Positions 43,201 through 58,173 of a DNA stretch of 64,000 bases are shown in pieces. The notes beneath the pieces were generated by a model. The model saw only the letters and a list, made by a program, of their open reading frames with translations. It ran no database searches and was not told where the DNA came from. Source of the stretch: Stercorarius parasiticus (Eukaryota > Chordata > Aves > Charadriiformes > Stercorariidae); NCBI GenBank assembly GCA_013396915.1, contig VWZL01005205.1, positions 124,001 through 188,000 on the forward strand. Reading direction: 5' to 3'. Each line of letters opens with the position of its first letter. Positions within the stretch are counted from its first letter, which is position 1. A program made the translations under genes and the position numbers.

Positions 43201-46200
43201 CCTTCACACAGAAATTCAAGCTGTGAACATCTGTGCTCCTCTTGCATAAGGTATGGGCAGCCAAGAGAGGAGTTATCTACCCCTGAGAGCCTACACCGAG
43301 TTCTGCGTCACCAGCGCTGGCTCCCTGTGGACAACTCACTTCCCATTTCAAACTGCCAGATTTTTTGCCCTTTGCTAGACCAGGCATGTTTAAACCAATA
43401 ACCTCCACTTGCTTGCTCCCTTCCTTGCCCAACTAGCGAGTTGGAAAGAGGAGTGCAGCAAAGCCAGAGTCCAACTTTAACGTAAAATATGTGATTTTTG
43501 TCTTTCAGCTCCTGGAGGAGGAAGAGACCGATAGATAGATAAGGAGATTAAACTACATCAGGAAACATCCTTAAGCAAAAATCCACTTCAGTTACAGAGC
43601 TGGCCAGCATAGACCACCGAGAAACATGATCTTATTTTTAGAAAACTGAGTGAAAACATTGCTGCTCATTTTTATGGCAGAAGTGTGGCTCTCATCTAGT
43701 AAACCCTAGAAGATGACCCCTGTCCCCCCTCCTCAAACGGCAGCAGCCAAAGCGGGACTGTCATCATGGTCTCTGACTATCACCCTCAGACCCTTGTCTG
43801 CACACCTCCAGTTCAGCCACAGGTTTGGCAGCTTGTCCTCAGAGCATAATTATATGCAGCAGATAATCCCTGCCACCTCCCTCTTCTATACCAGAGCTCC
43901 AACGTACAGCTTTTTGTATCTCCTTTACAGCTCTATTTGTAAAGGCTCACATCTAAACTGCCGACCACCATGGGAAATACTTGCTGAAGGAGAAAGCTGA
44001 CCTGTCCCCTGCTTCTGCTTTTGATCCATCTGTCCTGTGGAAGCAAGGACATTTTTTAACAGCCCATCCTGTCAATGCTGAATATTTTCTTGGAAATGAC
44101 TGTTCTGCAAGCACCTTCCTTACCAGAAATACTTCCATTTCTCAGGTACCTCTTCTTCAGAATGGCCTGTCCCTGAAAGCTGGGAGCTGCTGTGGGTCTT
44201 CATAAATGAAGCACTTCAAAACAATGAGTCATTGTACTACAAATGCACAGCCAAAGGTTTTCTTCTGGGATGAAGACAGGTTTTGGGGTGGTACTTCCAG
44301 AGAAGTTAAGTGCTTCTTGTGCTGCTTTGCTAACACGTTTCATCTTCCTGCCTCTACCTTTCTTTGGAAGTGTGTGATGCAGTGGGACTGACTAAACGAA
44401 GGTGAGCACCCACGGTTCAGATTGCGCAGTTCCCAACACTGGAATGTCTCCTTACCCTTTGTCACAAAGTGCACCTATGCATTCATACATGTCCTCACGC
44501 TCTCATATTAAATGGTGTGTTTCCAGCTTAGGTAACTACCTTGGAGACATCATACCATGGGAAGCAGTTGTTCTTCCCTGCAAACTCAAAGCAGGTGGCT
44601 TAGCTCTGTAACAAGTCTGCAGTGGAGAAAGCTTATCTCATTTCAACACTTAATGACTGTTAATGAGCTAATGAAAACTCTCTAGTTGATGAGGCCCTAG
44701 TTTTGGCTGTCCTGTAGTGCACACGTGTACATACAAATGCCCTGTCTTCGCCCTGACAAGGGATTGAGCTTGAATTGCTTTAACTAGTAACGTGGAGCAG
44801 AAATCATGGGCAAAGGCAGGAGTCTGCAGCTGCCTCTAACACACTGAAGAGCTTAGACACTACAGTGAGGGCAGAGGCCAAATTCCTATCTCCATCAACT
44901 CCTTATAGCTTTTCCTCAAATAAAAAACATACCTTCAAAATCCTTTTCTTTTCAAAACCCAAACACTAATTTTGTCTTTCTCCCAAGTCGGAGAAAAAAG
45001 CAAGAACTGGCATACTCTGAGACACGATGCTTTGTGCTCCCCTCTCCGCAGTGCCCACATCCCAAGTATGCTTTCTGCTTTATCTTTTTAACCTTATGTA
45101 CTCTCTAGATGACATTTCTCAGGCACTTGAGCAACTCACAGCCATGATCACCACATCTTCTTTCAGGAAGAGTTGTTACCCCTACTTGGTGTGGGGAAAA
45201 AGAGGCTCAAAGCAAGCACTTGCCTGCAGCGGCACAAGTAATCTCAGACTTGCTTTCCAGTTAGTGGAGAGCTAGTCAATACCTGCCTTTGGCCAGCAGA
45301 ATTAGGCCCTGGAAGTGCTTATTCCTTTTCACTGACGGTAAGAGGAGACCTGTCTGACTAGTGCGTCTGCACTACAGGCATATAAATCTAACAAAGGTAT
45401 AACCCACCCAGGATGTGTATTGTTAAGTCAGAGCTAAGCTAGGGAAGAGAATCCTTCCTGTTTCTTTCCCTGAAGCCACACGCATACAAAGCACGTGAAG
45501 GAAGTAGGGGACAGAAATTACGCACTCATATCAGAGTTTCCTTTGTCATTTTCCGTACCTACCAGATATAATGTTTGCAAAGCTGCCTTTGAACTCCAGC
45601 AAACTGCTTGCTTTGATATCCAGATGCAAATATCACTGTTTTGTTAAGTGGGCTGTAAATGGATTTCATAGTTCATTCCAAAGCTGCCACATATGAGCAC
45701 AATAAAGCTGAAAGCCCCAGTTGGAGTTTTCTTTGTTGTAGAAAGATGAACAGAGCAGGATCACTCAGCCATCTTATTTGCAGTGATAGCAGCCTGCTCC
45801 TCCTGCCAGAGACCAAAAGAGAGGTGTCAGACTGGACTTCAGTGTGAAGAGGGAAGCCTATCACATACAGATAGAAGGCATCTGGGCTGCTTCCTGAGGA
45901 AAGTTTAACAACTTGGCAGACCAATGGAAACCCCTTCTTGCCTCCAGGGCTTGACATGGCAATTGAATAACTGACTGCCCCAAAAGGAAATAAAATGGAG
46001 AGACAGGGGGAAGCTCAGACACAAAAGATCATCTTCCTTTACAACCTAGAAGCTGCAAACCAGAATTTCTCAAGCCCAGTATCTCTACATCTTTTTCTAT
46101 AAATGTGGTAAGTTTTCCAAATGGTGTATAGGATCTTTCGGAGACATATGTAGGACTTAAGAAAATGAAACAGACATGAAGTATCACCTTTTCTAGATAC

Positions 46201-46590
46201 TACATCAAACTCTCTTAAAAGAGATTGTTAAAACACTCTGTGGCATGCAGGAGATTTGGCACGGTGGAATACATAATACTTTAAAATGTTTAAATATAGT
46301 CTATCGTACCTTTGGTGACCTCCCGGAATCAAGTTCCTTAAGCACCAAAAAAAGGAAAGGAAGTGATTGATTTTTACTTAGTTTACCTAGAGCTCTGAGG
46401 GAAGGGTATTTATTTATTTATATCAGCTGTTCTTTGCTGATCTTAGGTCAAGAAGTTGTTATAAAGCCATGTCATGAAAAGGACTTGCATCTCACACAAG
46501 GAAGCGAAAATTGTTTCTGAAAGAGAAAAAAGTCAAGTTCCATTTAAAGTAAAACAAGAGAACAATTCTTGATCGTAAATGACTTCATTC
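31261..46590. other. Intergenic DNA between HTR4 and the orphan promoter
   Basis: About 15 kb with no recognisable gene. The longest frames (34002-34361 minus, 36534-36890 plus, 38872-39213 plus) show no known domain and no splice context. I cannot exclude a further HTR4 3' exon here, since the mammalian gene has a distal (b) tail that I did not find, or exons of a non-coding RNA started at about 46.77 kb. Confidence 0.55.
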
Positions 46591-46792
46591 TAAGCCTCAG
46601 TTTCCCCTACATCGTAAAAAAACGTATGCCAGAATTTCATAAAAATAAATAAAAATCCGCAAGTTTGCAAGAGATATTGCTTTATATAGAAAGTGCTCCT
46701 GAAACAGCCCTTGCACAAGAACCTGCCTCCCAAGAAACTGGATTTAAGCTGGGGCTCAGTTATGCAAAGACAATTCGGTATGACAACGCCAG

Positions 46793-46800
46793 CTTTTATA
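46793..46800 (-). promoter_or_regulatory. Canonical TATA box of an orphan minus-strand promoter
   Basis: Read on the minus strand this is TATAAAAG, preceded by GC-rich sequence (CGGCG). The CpG island lies directly upstream in that orientation. The usual 25-30 base spacing predicts a start near 46770, transcribing towards the HTR4 3' end. The first minus-strand ATG I see downstream opens only a short frame (MKFWHTFFYDVGETEA), so a non-coding RNA is likelier than a protein gene. Confidence 0.5.
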
Positions 46801-47103
46801 CGCCGTAGCGCTACCCTTGCCCGGCCGAGTAACGCGGGGCGCGGAAGGGAGACGCTCCCTCTGTCCGGTCCGCAGCGGGGACGCGCCTGTCCGGGGGAGG
46901 ACGCGGAGGAGGAGGAGAGGGGCGGCCAGCGAGCCGGGAGCCCCGCGCCGTCAGCGCCGCCCGCCGGGAGCCGCGCAGAGCGGCAGCGCTCGGCGCTCGG
47001 GGACCCCGGGGCACGGCCCCATCCTGCATCGGCGACCGGCCGCGGCCAAAACGAGCCGAGCCACGCCGCGCACCCCGGCCGTGCGCAGAGGAGCGTGAAA
47101 GCC
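46799..47103. promoter_or_regulatory. Isolated CpG island between convergent genes
   Basis: I counted about 51 CpG in about 300 bases, in strongly GC-rich sequence. The surrounding tens of kilobases are AT-rich and CpG-poor. GC-box-like words (GGGCGG at 46919-46924, CCGCCC nearby) are present. CpG islands of this density normally mark promoters, yet neither flanking gene starts here. It lies about 2.9 kb beyond the FBXO38 stop codon (off the gene's 3' end) and about 15.5 kb beyond the HTR4 poly(A) signal. Several overlapping open frames of 60-171 codons cross it because stop codons are rare in GC-rich DNA. None has a recognisable domain. Confidence 0.8.
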
Positions 47104-47109
47104 ACCTGA

Positions 47110-49366
47110 CCGTTCCAGTTGGATTAGATGCACAAACCATTTTAAACACTGAAATTAGAGAGCTCAGATACACAGAGGTTAGCTTCCATGTCCTGCAAAG
47201 GAGAAGTAACCCTCATGGGAAAAGACTGAGTGTCACGTAAAATCTGAGACACACGAACGAAGGGTATCTGAATCAAGTTCATGCACGTTACCAGGTTTCA
47301 GTTCCCTTGCTCTTGCAGATAGTTGTTTGATCTAGTTAACCCTCTTCAGTTGACAAAATCAAAAACAACTGGCAAAACAAAACACTCATGGCTACTGCAC
47401 ACCCCATCAGCTAATTCGGGCTGATGTCTGAGCAGTCTTCACTGTAAACACACATCCCTGTTGCAGCGACTCAAGGATCCACACAAGAAGAAATCAGAAA
47501 CCCAAATGACAACTGCAACTTCTTGTTCTTCATGGTGGAAAACAAACCAAGACATTTTCAGCCCTTAGAACTGGGACAGCTTTTCAGCTGGAGATGATGC
47601 AGCGCTGCGTGTGTGTATGCCCGCCACTAGCAGAACACAACTGAAGCCAGAGAGCTGCAAGCAAATTACTGTTTGTACAGCAGCTCCTGCTGACACAAAC
47701 TATACCCATTCACGTATTAGTAACAATTACTTATTTATTTAACTAATGAATGCTGAGCAGGAAAATAATTCTTTTCATCTGCTTTGCTCCTTTCCTCAAT
47801 TTCAGATACTGACCTTAGCGAAGACAGCAGGTTCTCTGGCCAGATCCAAGATACAACCTCAATACAGTCTCAATCACCCAGAGCTCTCATGAGATAAACA
47901 CAATGAATTTGGTCACTATATTACCGCTATGTGTAAAATGGGTGTAATGTTTAGAAGGTTAAAATTGCTGCAAGGTTCAACTGCTTACAGAAAGAAATAT
48001 TGAATATAAATAAGTACACTATTTGTATAAATACTTCTTCAAAAGGCTAAAGTTAGAGGTACCAGATGGAGATCTGTGCAATACTCCAGAAACGCAGTAA
48101 CATTTTCCTGTACATGCTGTATTCAAATGGTAAACATGACTGAATCGATGACTCAGATTACTTCAAACACCTCTAGGAAGGGTCACAATTACGTTTTGTC
48201 TGAATATCACTGAATATATATTATCTATAGTTAAATATATTTGTTATACCTAAACCGTTAACTTTGATCCTGCATTAAAGCAAATTTAACAGCATTCACC
48301 TCATTATTTGGCATTTAGCACTCCACCTCCAGTTAGAGTAGAGAGAGCACATTGTGAGAAAATGCTACTGTACCAAATCTCTTGCTGCTTCCATTGGGCA
48401 CCGTTCTCTTCCTTTTATCTAGTGTATTTCTAGTTCCACATTACCTCAAGAATCTCCACCGAGGGACAGATGCAGAGAAAACTAACACTGGCTTTGCTGT
48501 GTTGGAACAGTTTCGCCTCTTCAATTCTACAGGGCTAACATCACAGGAAACCCCCATTAGTCACATTCATACCAAAGTTCAAAGAATTAAAATCATTAAC
48601 AATAATGTGTAAAATTGTATAATGGTATAAACTAATTTGCTCTACGGCTTTTACCACAGTAAGTTCGCAAACTGTCATTTGTTAGGCTGGTAACTCTGCA
48701 ACTTTAAAAAAGCATTAACGATCAATCCGGCCATAGTTGATGATATGGCACATCCAAAGGTGCGTTTGTGCAGTCCCAGCTGTGTACGCACGCAAATACT
48801 GTTTCACAGCACAGCAAATTAGACTTTAAGGGGTCTCCCACCCCCACAGGGCACATTACTAGCAGCACACAAGCCAGCTAGTTTAATACTAACTTGTGCA
48901 TTTTTATACCTGTATAGTGACCTGCAGCAAATTCTGGACATATACACAAAACATCTACGGATACTGTGGGAGCCAGAGGCATTTTCTATATAGAATAAAA
49001 ACAAGTATCCGGGGGCAAAGAGTAGCTGTATTTACTGATTGTATGGAAAATCTGCATTCATGAGTGAGCATGAATCAGCCTGAAAGCTCACTGTTGGAGT
49101 CAGATGGATCCTGTACTGACACAGCTATAACTAAGCAATTACACATCCCTTTTCTTGCCTGTCTTAAGGGAAAATTCAGCTTTCAGCCAGTTAGTATGTG
49201 CAGATTCATGTTAAAGAGAGTGAAACCAACAATTAACAACTTATTTTTTATAGTACAGAGTCAAATACACTATTAAAATGAAATATAATGGTACAAAATA
49301 CTTTAGAACATATCTTCTGTTTCCAAGGTGCTAAATGTGGGGGGGGTTCTTTCCCAAAAAAATGTT
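47110..49366. other. Intergenic DNA between CpG island and FBXO38 3' end
   Basis: AT-rich, with no gene recognised. A TTATTTATTT stretch near 47.73 kb gives a minus-strand AATAAA, a possible distal FBXO38 poly(A) site. Confidence 0.5.
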
Positions 49367-49372
49367 TTTAAT
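49367..49372 (-). terminator. FBXO38: Candidate FBXO38 poly(A) signal (ATTAAA)
   Basis: ATTAAA on the minus strand, the commonest variant of the canonical signal. The call rests on position only. Confidence 0.35.
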
Positions 49373-49953
49373 GAACTCTAGAAACAACCCCAGATCACCA
49401 ACTTCACTACATTTTTTTCTGCTTTTAGCGTTCTTTGCAGCAGCTGTAGAATAATTCTCTGTGAAAAATACACGCAAGACACAAAGATTGTGCTCAACAG
49501 GTTTACTCAGACTGGACTCTTAAATGCTCAAGAAAAAGGCACAGATTAAGAGAGACTCTGATGACTCTTTTGAACACTGCAAATGGGATTTTGTTTATAA
49601 GAAAAAAAAATACTGCTATGAATTGTATGGGCTGAAAAATTCAAATATTCTTCCCTGTTCCTAATTATTGGCCTTCATTAAAATGGAATTTAAATTAAAT
49701 TGTATAAACATATGAAATAAAGTCTCAGTATTAGGAAGTTTTTCTTTTCTTTCCTCTATGTACAAATCTTAGTATACAATTTTTACTTTTCATTATACAT
49801 TTACTACATACTCTTTTCCAAACTGTGTAAGAGCAACTGCGATGTATGTGTTTCAAGAAAATGCTTTGCGTTTGGAAAGAATCCACCTGCTTGCTTGGCC
49901 GGCAGTGCCAATCAGAATTTAGGAAGAGATGAGAGGTCAGGGAGGCTATCCAC
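49367..49953 (-). other. FBXO38: Probable FBXO38 3' UTR
   Basis: Runs from the stop codon towards lower coordinates. I saw no minus-strand AATAAA until about 47.73 kb. Nearer variants are TATAAA (49594-49599) and ATTAAA (49367-49372). I take the ATTAAA as the working end, about 580 bases after the stop, but the true end is uncertain. Confidence 0.45.
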
Positions 49954-51418
<1,465 letters not shown>

Positions 51419-51532
51419 TTCTCTCATCATCCTCAAAGTCATATCTTGCATAACTGTTTGGCTCCGCTGTTCTCAGAGATCTCAACCATGGGAAGTCAGT
51501 AATCATGGAGTAAGGGGCACCATCCACAATGC
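51419..51532 (-). CDS. FBXO38: FBXO38 exon, region [16 protein letters not shown]
   Basis: 114 bases. Reads [20 protein letters not shown] and [18 protein letters not shown], then splits a codon. Acceptor TTCTAG, donor GTGAGT. The human protein has the same block with a few conservative changes. The acidic end (DFEDDE) leads into the last exon. Confidence 0.96.
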
Positions 51533-51792
51533 CTAGAAGACAGAACAGGATGAGGATGTAACAATGTCACTCCTGCAGCATCTGCACTCTTTATCATGTA
51601 AACTTCACTGCTCTGACATAGATTGGTCACTCTACTGCAGGAAAAGCACCTCCTCCCTTGAATCCCACCACTCTGTGGCAAAGGTCCTCCACTTCCCTCA
51701 CAAAAGTTATTATTCATATCTCTTGTAACTTGATGGAAAGTTACTTAACAAGAGACTGATCATCAGCTTTCAGCTCTCTTATAAACGCTCAC

Positions 51793-51896
51793 CTTCTAGA
51801 GTGTAAATATCTCGTCCCCAAGGGTACTTAGTGTATTTCTTCAGGTCTTCATCAGTTCGTGTAGCTTCAGGGAAGAACTCATATTTAATAAGCTCT
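51793..51896 (-). CDS. FBXO38: FBXO38 exon, region [13 protein letters not shown]
   Basis: 104 bases, 34 complete codons with split codons at both ends. Reads [20 protein letters not shown] and [14 protein letters not shown]. The acceptor site has overlapping AG dinucleotides (CTAGAGAG). Only the first AG restores the reading frame with the preceding exon (CA + A gives Q). Donor GTGAGC. Confidence 0.96.
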
Positions 51897-52728
51897 CTAG
51901 AAAGAAGGAGGAAGAGATTACAGCCAGTAGTGATAAGAAACATGAAGACAGGAGGGAGAAAAACCAAATGGGAAATCCTTTTACACAACCTTTCCTTTAA
52001 CGAGCCTGAATCCACAGGAACACTCCTCTAAGACCCTCACACAAACTCAGTATGCAGTCCCTTCGCTTTTTTGTGTAAGCACAGAGAATATGAACTGTTC
52101 AGATGAGAATCCAATTAAGCTGCCTTTTAAGCATAGCTTTCTATCTGTAAGGAACAATCCAACATAGCTGCAACTGAACAAAGCTTCAAAAGTAAATTTG
52201 TTCTCTTAGTCATTTTAGTCAACAACTAGGACAACAAAAACACTGGTTGAAAACAACTGGATGAGAGCAACTGTAGACAATTCCCTGCTTCTGGGAATTT
52301 TTGCTCCTCAGTAAGGAGATGATATTGATTGCACATCATCGTCTTCAGAAACTAACATTATTTCCTGGAGTAAATCAGTCCTTCTCTTTTCTAATAAAAT
52401 AAACTCGTTTTCAGATTCGAAGGTATTCCTCAGCCATCCTGACTACTTCAATGTTCAATTGCATTACTCCTGGATGGAATAGAACTGGAGAATTCTACAG
52501 TATTTTTCATATGGTTAGGTTTATTTAATCTACGTTTTGTATAAGATACATCTTCACATTGAAATTCTACATCACACAATCTAGAATTCAACCTTCGCTA
52601 GTCAACAAATTCTTTTTTTTTTAATTTGGCTAACAGAATGCAGCAAGTCTACAGCCTGACTGAAGGTGTAGCTGCTGAATAAGGATTGAGTACCTTTTCT
52701 GTAAAGCTACTGAAAGGCAAGTACTCAC
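51897..52728 (-). other. FBXO38: FBXO38 intron, no other feature
   Basis: About 0.83 kb of AT-rich intron sequence. Nothing further seen. Confidence 0.9.
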
Positions 52729-52874
52729 TGGTTGATATTTGCTATTGTGTCCATCCAGCTCCGAACGCGCACCTTATTGCGGACATTAGGCGGGTTACTG
52801 AATTCGTGAATTATGCAAATGTGGTATGGATAAGGGCCACTAAATATCTTTTGCTCAAGAGTCAATGTGTCAAC
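52729..52874 (-). CDS. FBXO38: FBXO38 exon, region [20 protein letters not shown]
   Basis: 146 bases. Encodes [20 protein letters not shown] followed by [20 protein letters not shown] and MDTIANINQ. It starts on a codon boundary and ends two bases into the next codon. Acceptor CACAG, donor GTGAGT. Nearly identical to the human protein. Confidence 0.97.
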
Positions 52875-55859
<2,985 letters not shown>

Positions 55860-55975
55860 TTATTTCTAAAAGATACTGCCAGATACAGAAGGATATTAAC
55901 TGGATAATAGTCAATATAATACAGCTTCTGTTCGCAGCAGGTATTTGAGATGACTAGGCTACTGACCGCAATAAT

Positions 55976-55988
55976 AAAAAAAAAAAAA
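55976..55988. repeat. A homopolymer (13 bases)
   Basis: A run of 13 A in FBXO38 intron sequence, about 180 bases upstream (in gene direction) of the exon at 55697-55799. No adjoining retrocopy seen. Confidence 0.75.
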
Positions 55989-57151
55989 GACATCCTGCTG
56001 ATCAGCAATGTCACAAAATGCAAAAGAACAACTTCACACGATTAAAAGAGGAGTCATATCAGAAAGCACAATTTCTATCAGAAAACCTAAGTATCATCTG
56101 TCAGAAACTTCAAATCCTCTACTATTCAATTTCTGTTTTTCAACCACAATGACAAAAATGGCAATTCTGGACAGTAGCACTTGTTTGAACACAGAAAAAA
56201 GGTGCTGCAGAGAATCATGAACTTCCCATACCAATGTAATTTACCAGTGCATGGACGGTTAAAATTATATACATAACTTATTTAAACCTCTGTGTCCACT
56301 ATCAGTGTTAGAAAAATAAAGCATGCACCAAGCTCTAGCAGAATCATTTCCAAAAGCATGACCACAGGGAGAATGTAATAAGAAAGGATCTTTTTGGGGT
56401 TTTATCTGAATTTTTCAAAGCTTTATATTAAAAATTGTAGCAAAATTTAGCAGCCCAAGGATGAAGCTGACCATTCTTATACAAAGAAGACTAAACAGAG
56501 TTCTATTAAAACAAAGTAAACACATGTAAAGAGAAAAAAGAAGCATTATGCAACGGATTCTTTCAGTTCCAGCAATTTAAGCTGTTTCTTGTAACCACAG
56601 ACAGTTAAAAAAAATTAAAAACTCACAATATTGTTCTTTCAAAATGGCATATTTAAAGAAGAAAAATCATGTACCCGAAAATATCTTTTATGCTAATTAC
56701 AAAAGCTGTAATGCATCCTAGTAACCAGAAAAATATTATGGGACACATTCACAAAAGCTATCTTAAATCAGTGAGGCTAAGCTCTTCACTCGACAGACAG
56801 GAGAAAATAAACACAGAGGGTTCTTCTACAGCAGAACTCAGAAGAGAAGCTAAAGTGAGATGTTCAGAGTCACCCCCTGAAGCAATCTCGTGCTCAGCTA
56901 GAACATCAGCCTTGAGTAAACAGCCTCAATACTGTGAGCCAGACCTTGGAATTTCTCCTCCCTTGACTGATCTTCACTGCAGAAGAATTAACTCATGTTA
57001 CTAATATACTACAAGAACCTCCAGCCTGCAAAGTAACAGCTGAGTTGCTATGTCCACAGGTAATTACATATTCCACGTTTCTTTTAACAGCAGTAGCCTA
57101 TGCTGTCATTTCAAAAATAAACGCCAGATAATAATTTTTTTCCCTGAACAT

Positions 57152-57778
57152 TGTGATGGTTTGAGAAAACCCATACCAATTTATTGTCGTTTAGACAATT
57201 ATTCTATCACCGGATAACCCCTCCCCACCCAGGAAAACAAGGAAACACAAGGGTTGAAATATAAATAGATTTAAAGGTAAGACTAAATAATTAACAATAC
57301 TACTAAAGAACCAGTATTGATCCTGATACTAATGTATAAAATATATGAGGATTATACTCAGCCAATTGTAAGAGTAGGAAGCTGTGCACTCCCAGCAGGG
57401 GACAGCAAATGTTGGACATTGCGAGCACAACAGCTTCGGGAGGAAGGGAAGGGCTCAGGGGTTCAGCACTGGGCAAGAAGTTCTCTGGACTGACATCATC
57501 AAGGGAGAGAGAAACTATGCAGCAAACTCTCTAATTTATATTGAATGTGACGTTCATGGTATGAAATAATTCTGTTGGCCACCCTGGACCAAGTGCCCAG
57601 GTCTCGCTCCTCCTCATCCCTGCACCTGGCAAGGCTCAAAAACACAGAAGACCTTGAATCCCACATAGCCTAGCTGGCTATGAAGTAAATATTTTCACTA
57701 ATTCATACACTAGAGTCTTCTAAAAGTGCAGTTTTCCCAAGCATTAGAAGTTAGTTCTGTGTTGCTGAACTCAGGACA
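57152..57778 (-). mobile_element. Solo LTR of an avian ERVL-type endogenous retrovirus
   Basis: About 627 bases starting TG and ending CA. Read on the minus strand it follows the common avian ERVL LTR plan: TGTCCTGAGTTCAGC at the start, a CATACCATGAACGTCACATT block, then CAATATAAATTAG (TATA), a TTTATATTTCAACCC block near the poly(A) region, a GGGTGGGGAGGGG tract, and CAAACCATCACA at the end. Flanks are AACAT (57147-57151) and CACAT (57779-57783), four of five matching, consistent with a 5-bp target duplication. No internal viral genes adjoin it, so it is the product of LTR-LTR recombination. Confidence 0.8.
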
Positions 57779-57853
57779 CACATCAAGAAGGACACTGTGG
57801 GAAGGCAGGACTTCATGCAGCACTATAGCCATGAGCATATGACAAACTTCAAG

Positions 57854-57871
57854 TTTAGCTTTAGCTTTAGC
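57854..57871. repeat. TTTAGC x3 microsatellite
   Basis: Three copies of the hexamer TTTAGC in FBXO38 intron sequence, just past the LTR. No function seen. Confidence 0.8.
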
Positions 57872-58072
57872 TTATAATTTGCTCTTCTTGGGCCAGTCAA
57901 GAGTATCACTGCACGTAAGAGAGGTATTTCCTGTAAATGGTTAAGACCAAACAGAGCAGCAACATCAGTTATAATTCATCTGGCTCTACATGTAAGACAA
58001 GCTTGTGGAATTACATTATTCATGAGCATCACCAACTGATAAACCTGTAGGAAGTGAAGAAAAAGACCTTAC

Positions 58073-58173
58073 TTGAACATGATCATCTTCAATAACTGGG
58101 TCACTTGTACTTGTGGACTTGTCAGCTGTCCTTTTCCGCTTTGTGGTTTGCCGTGGCTTTGGCTTGGCTACCT
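58073..58173 (-). CDS. FBXO38: FBXO38 exon with basic nuclear localisation cluster
   Basis: 101 bases, 33 complete codons after a split glutamate. Reads [20 protein letters not shown] then [17 protein letters not shown] with the flanking basic residues is a classical nuclear localisation signal, which fits the reported nuclear shuttling of FBXO38/MoKA. Acceptor TTTCCAG, donor GTAAGG. Confidence 0.96.

Noticed and set aside
46590..47173. Several overlapping frames of 60-171 codons across the CpG island, both strands
   Set aside because: GC-rich DNA is poor in stop codons, so all frames open together. The products are rich in A, G, P and R with no domain.
57384..57569. Small plus-strand frame inside the LTR
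   Set aside because: It runs antisense to the LTR and matches no viral gene. An LTR is non-coding.
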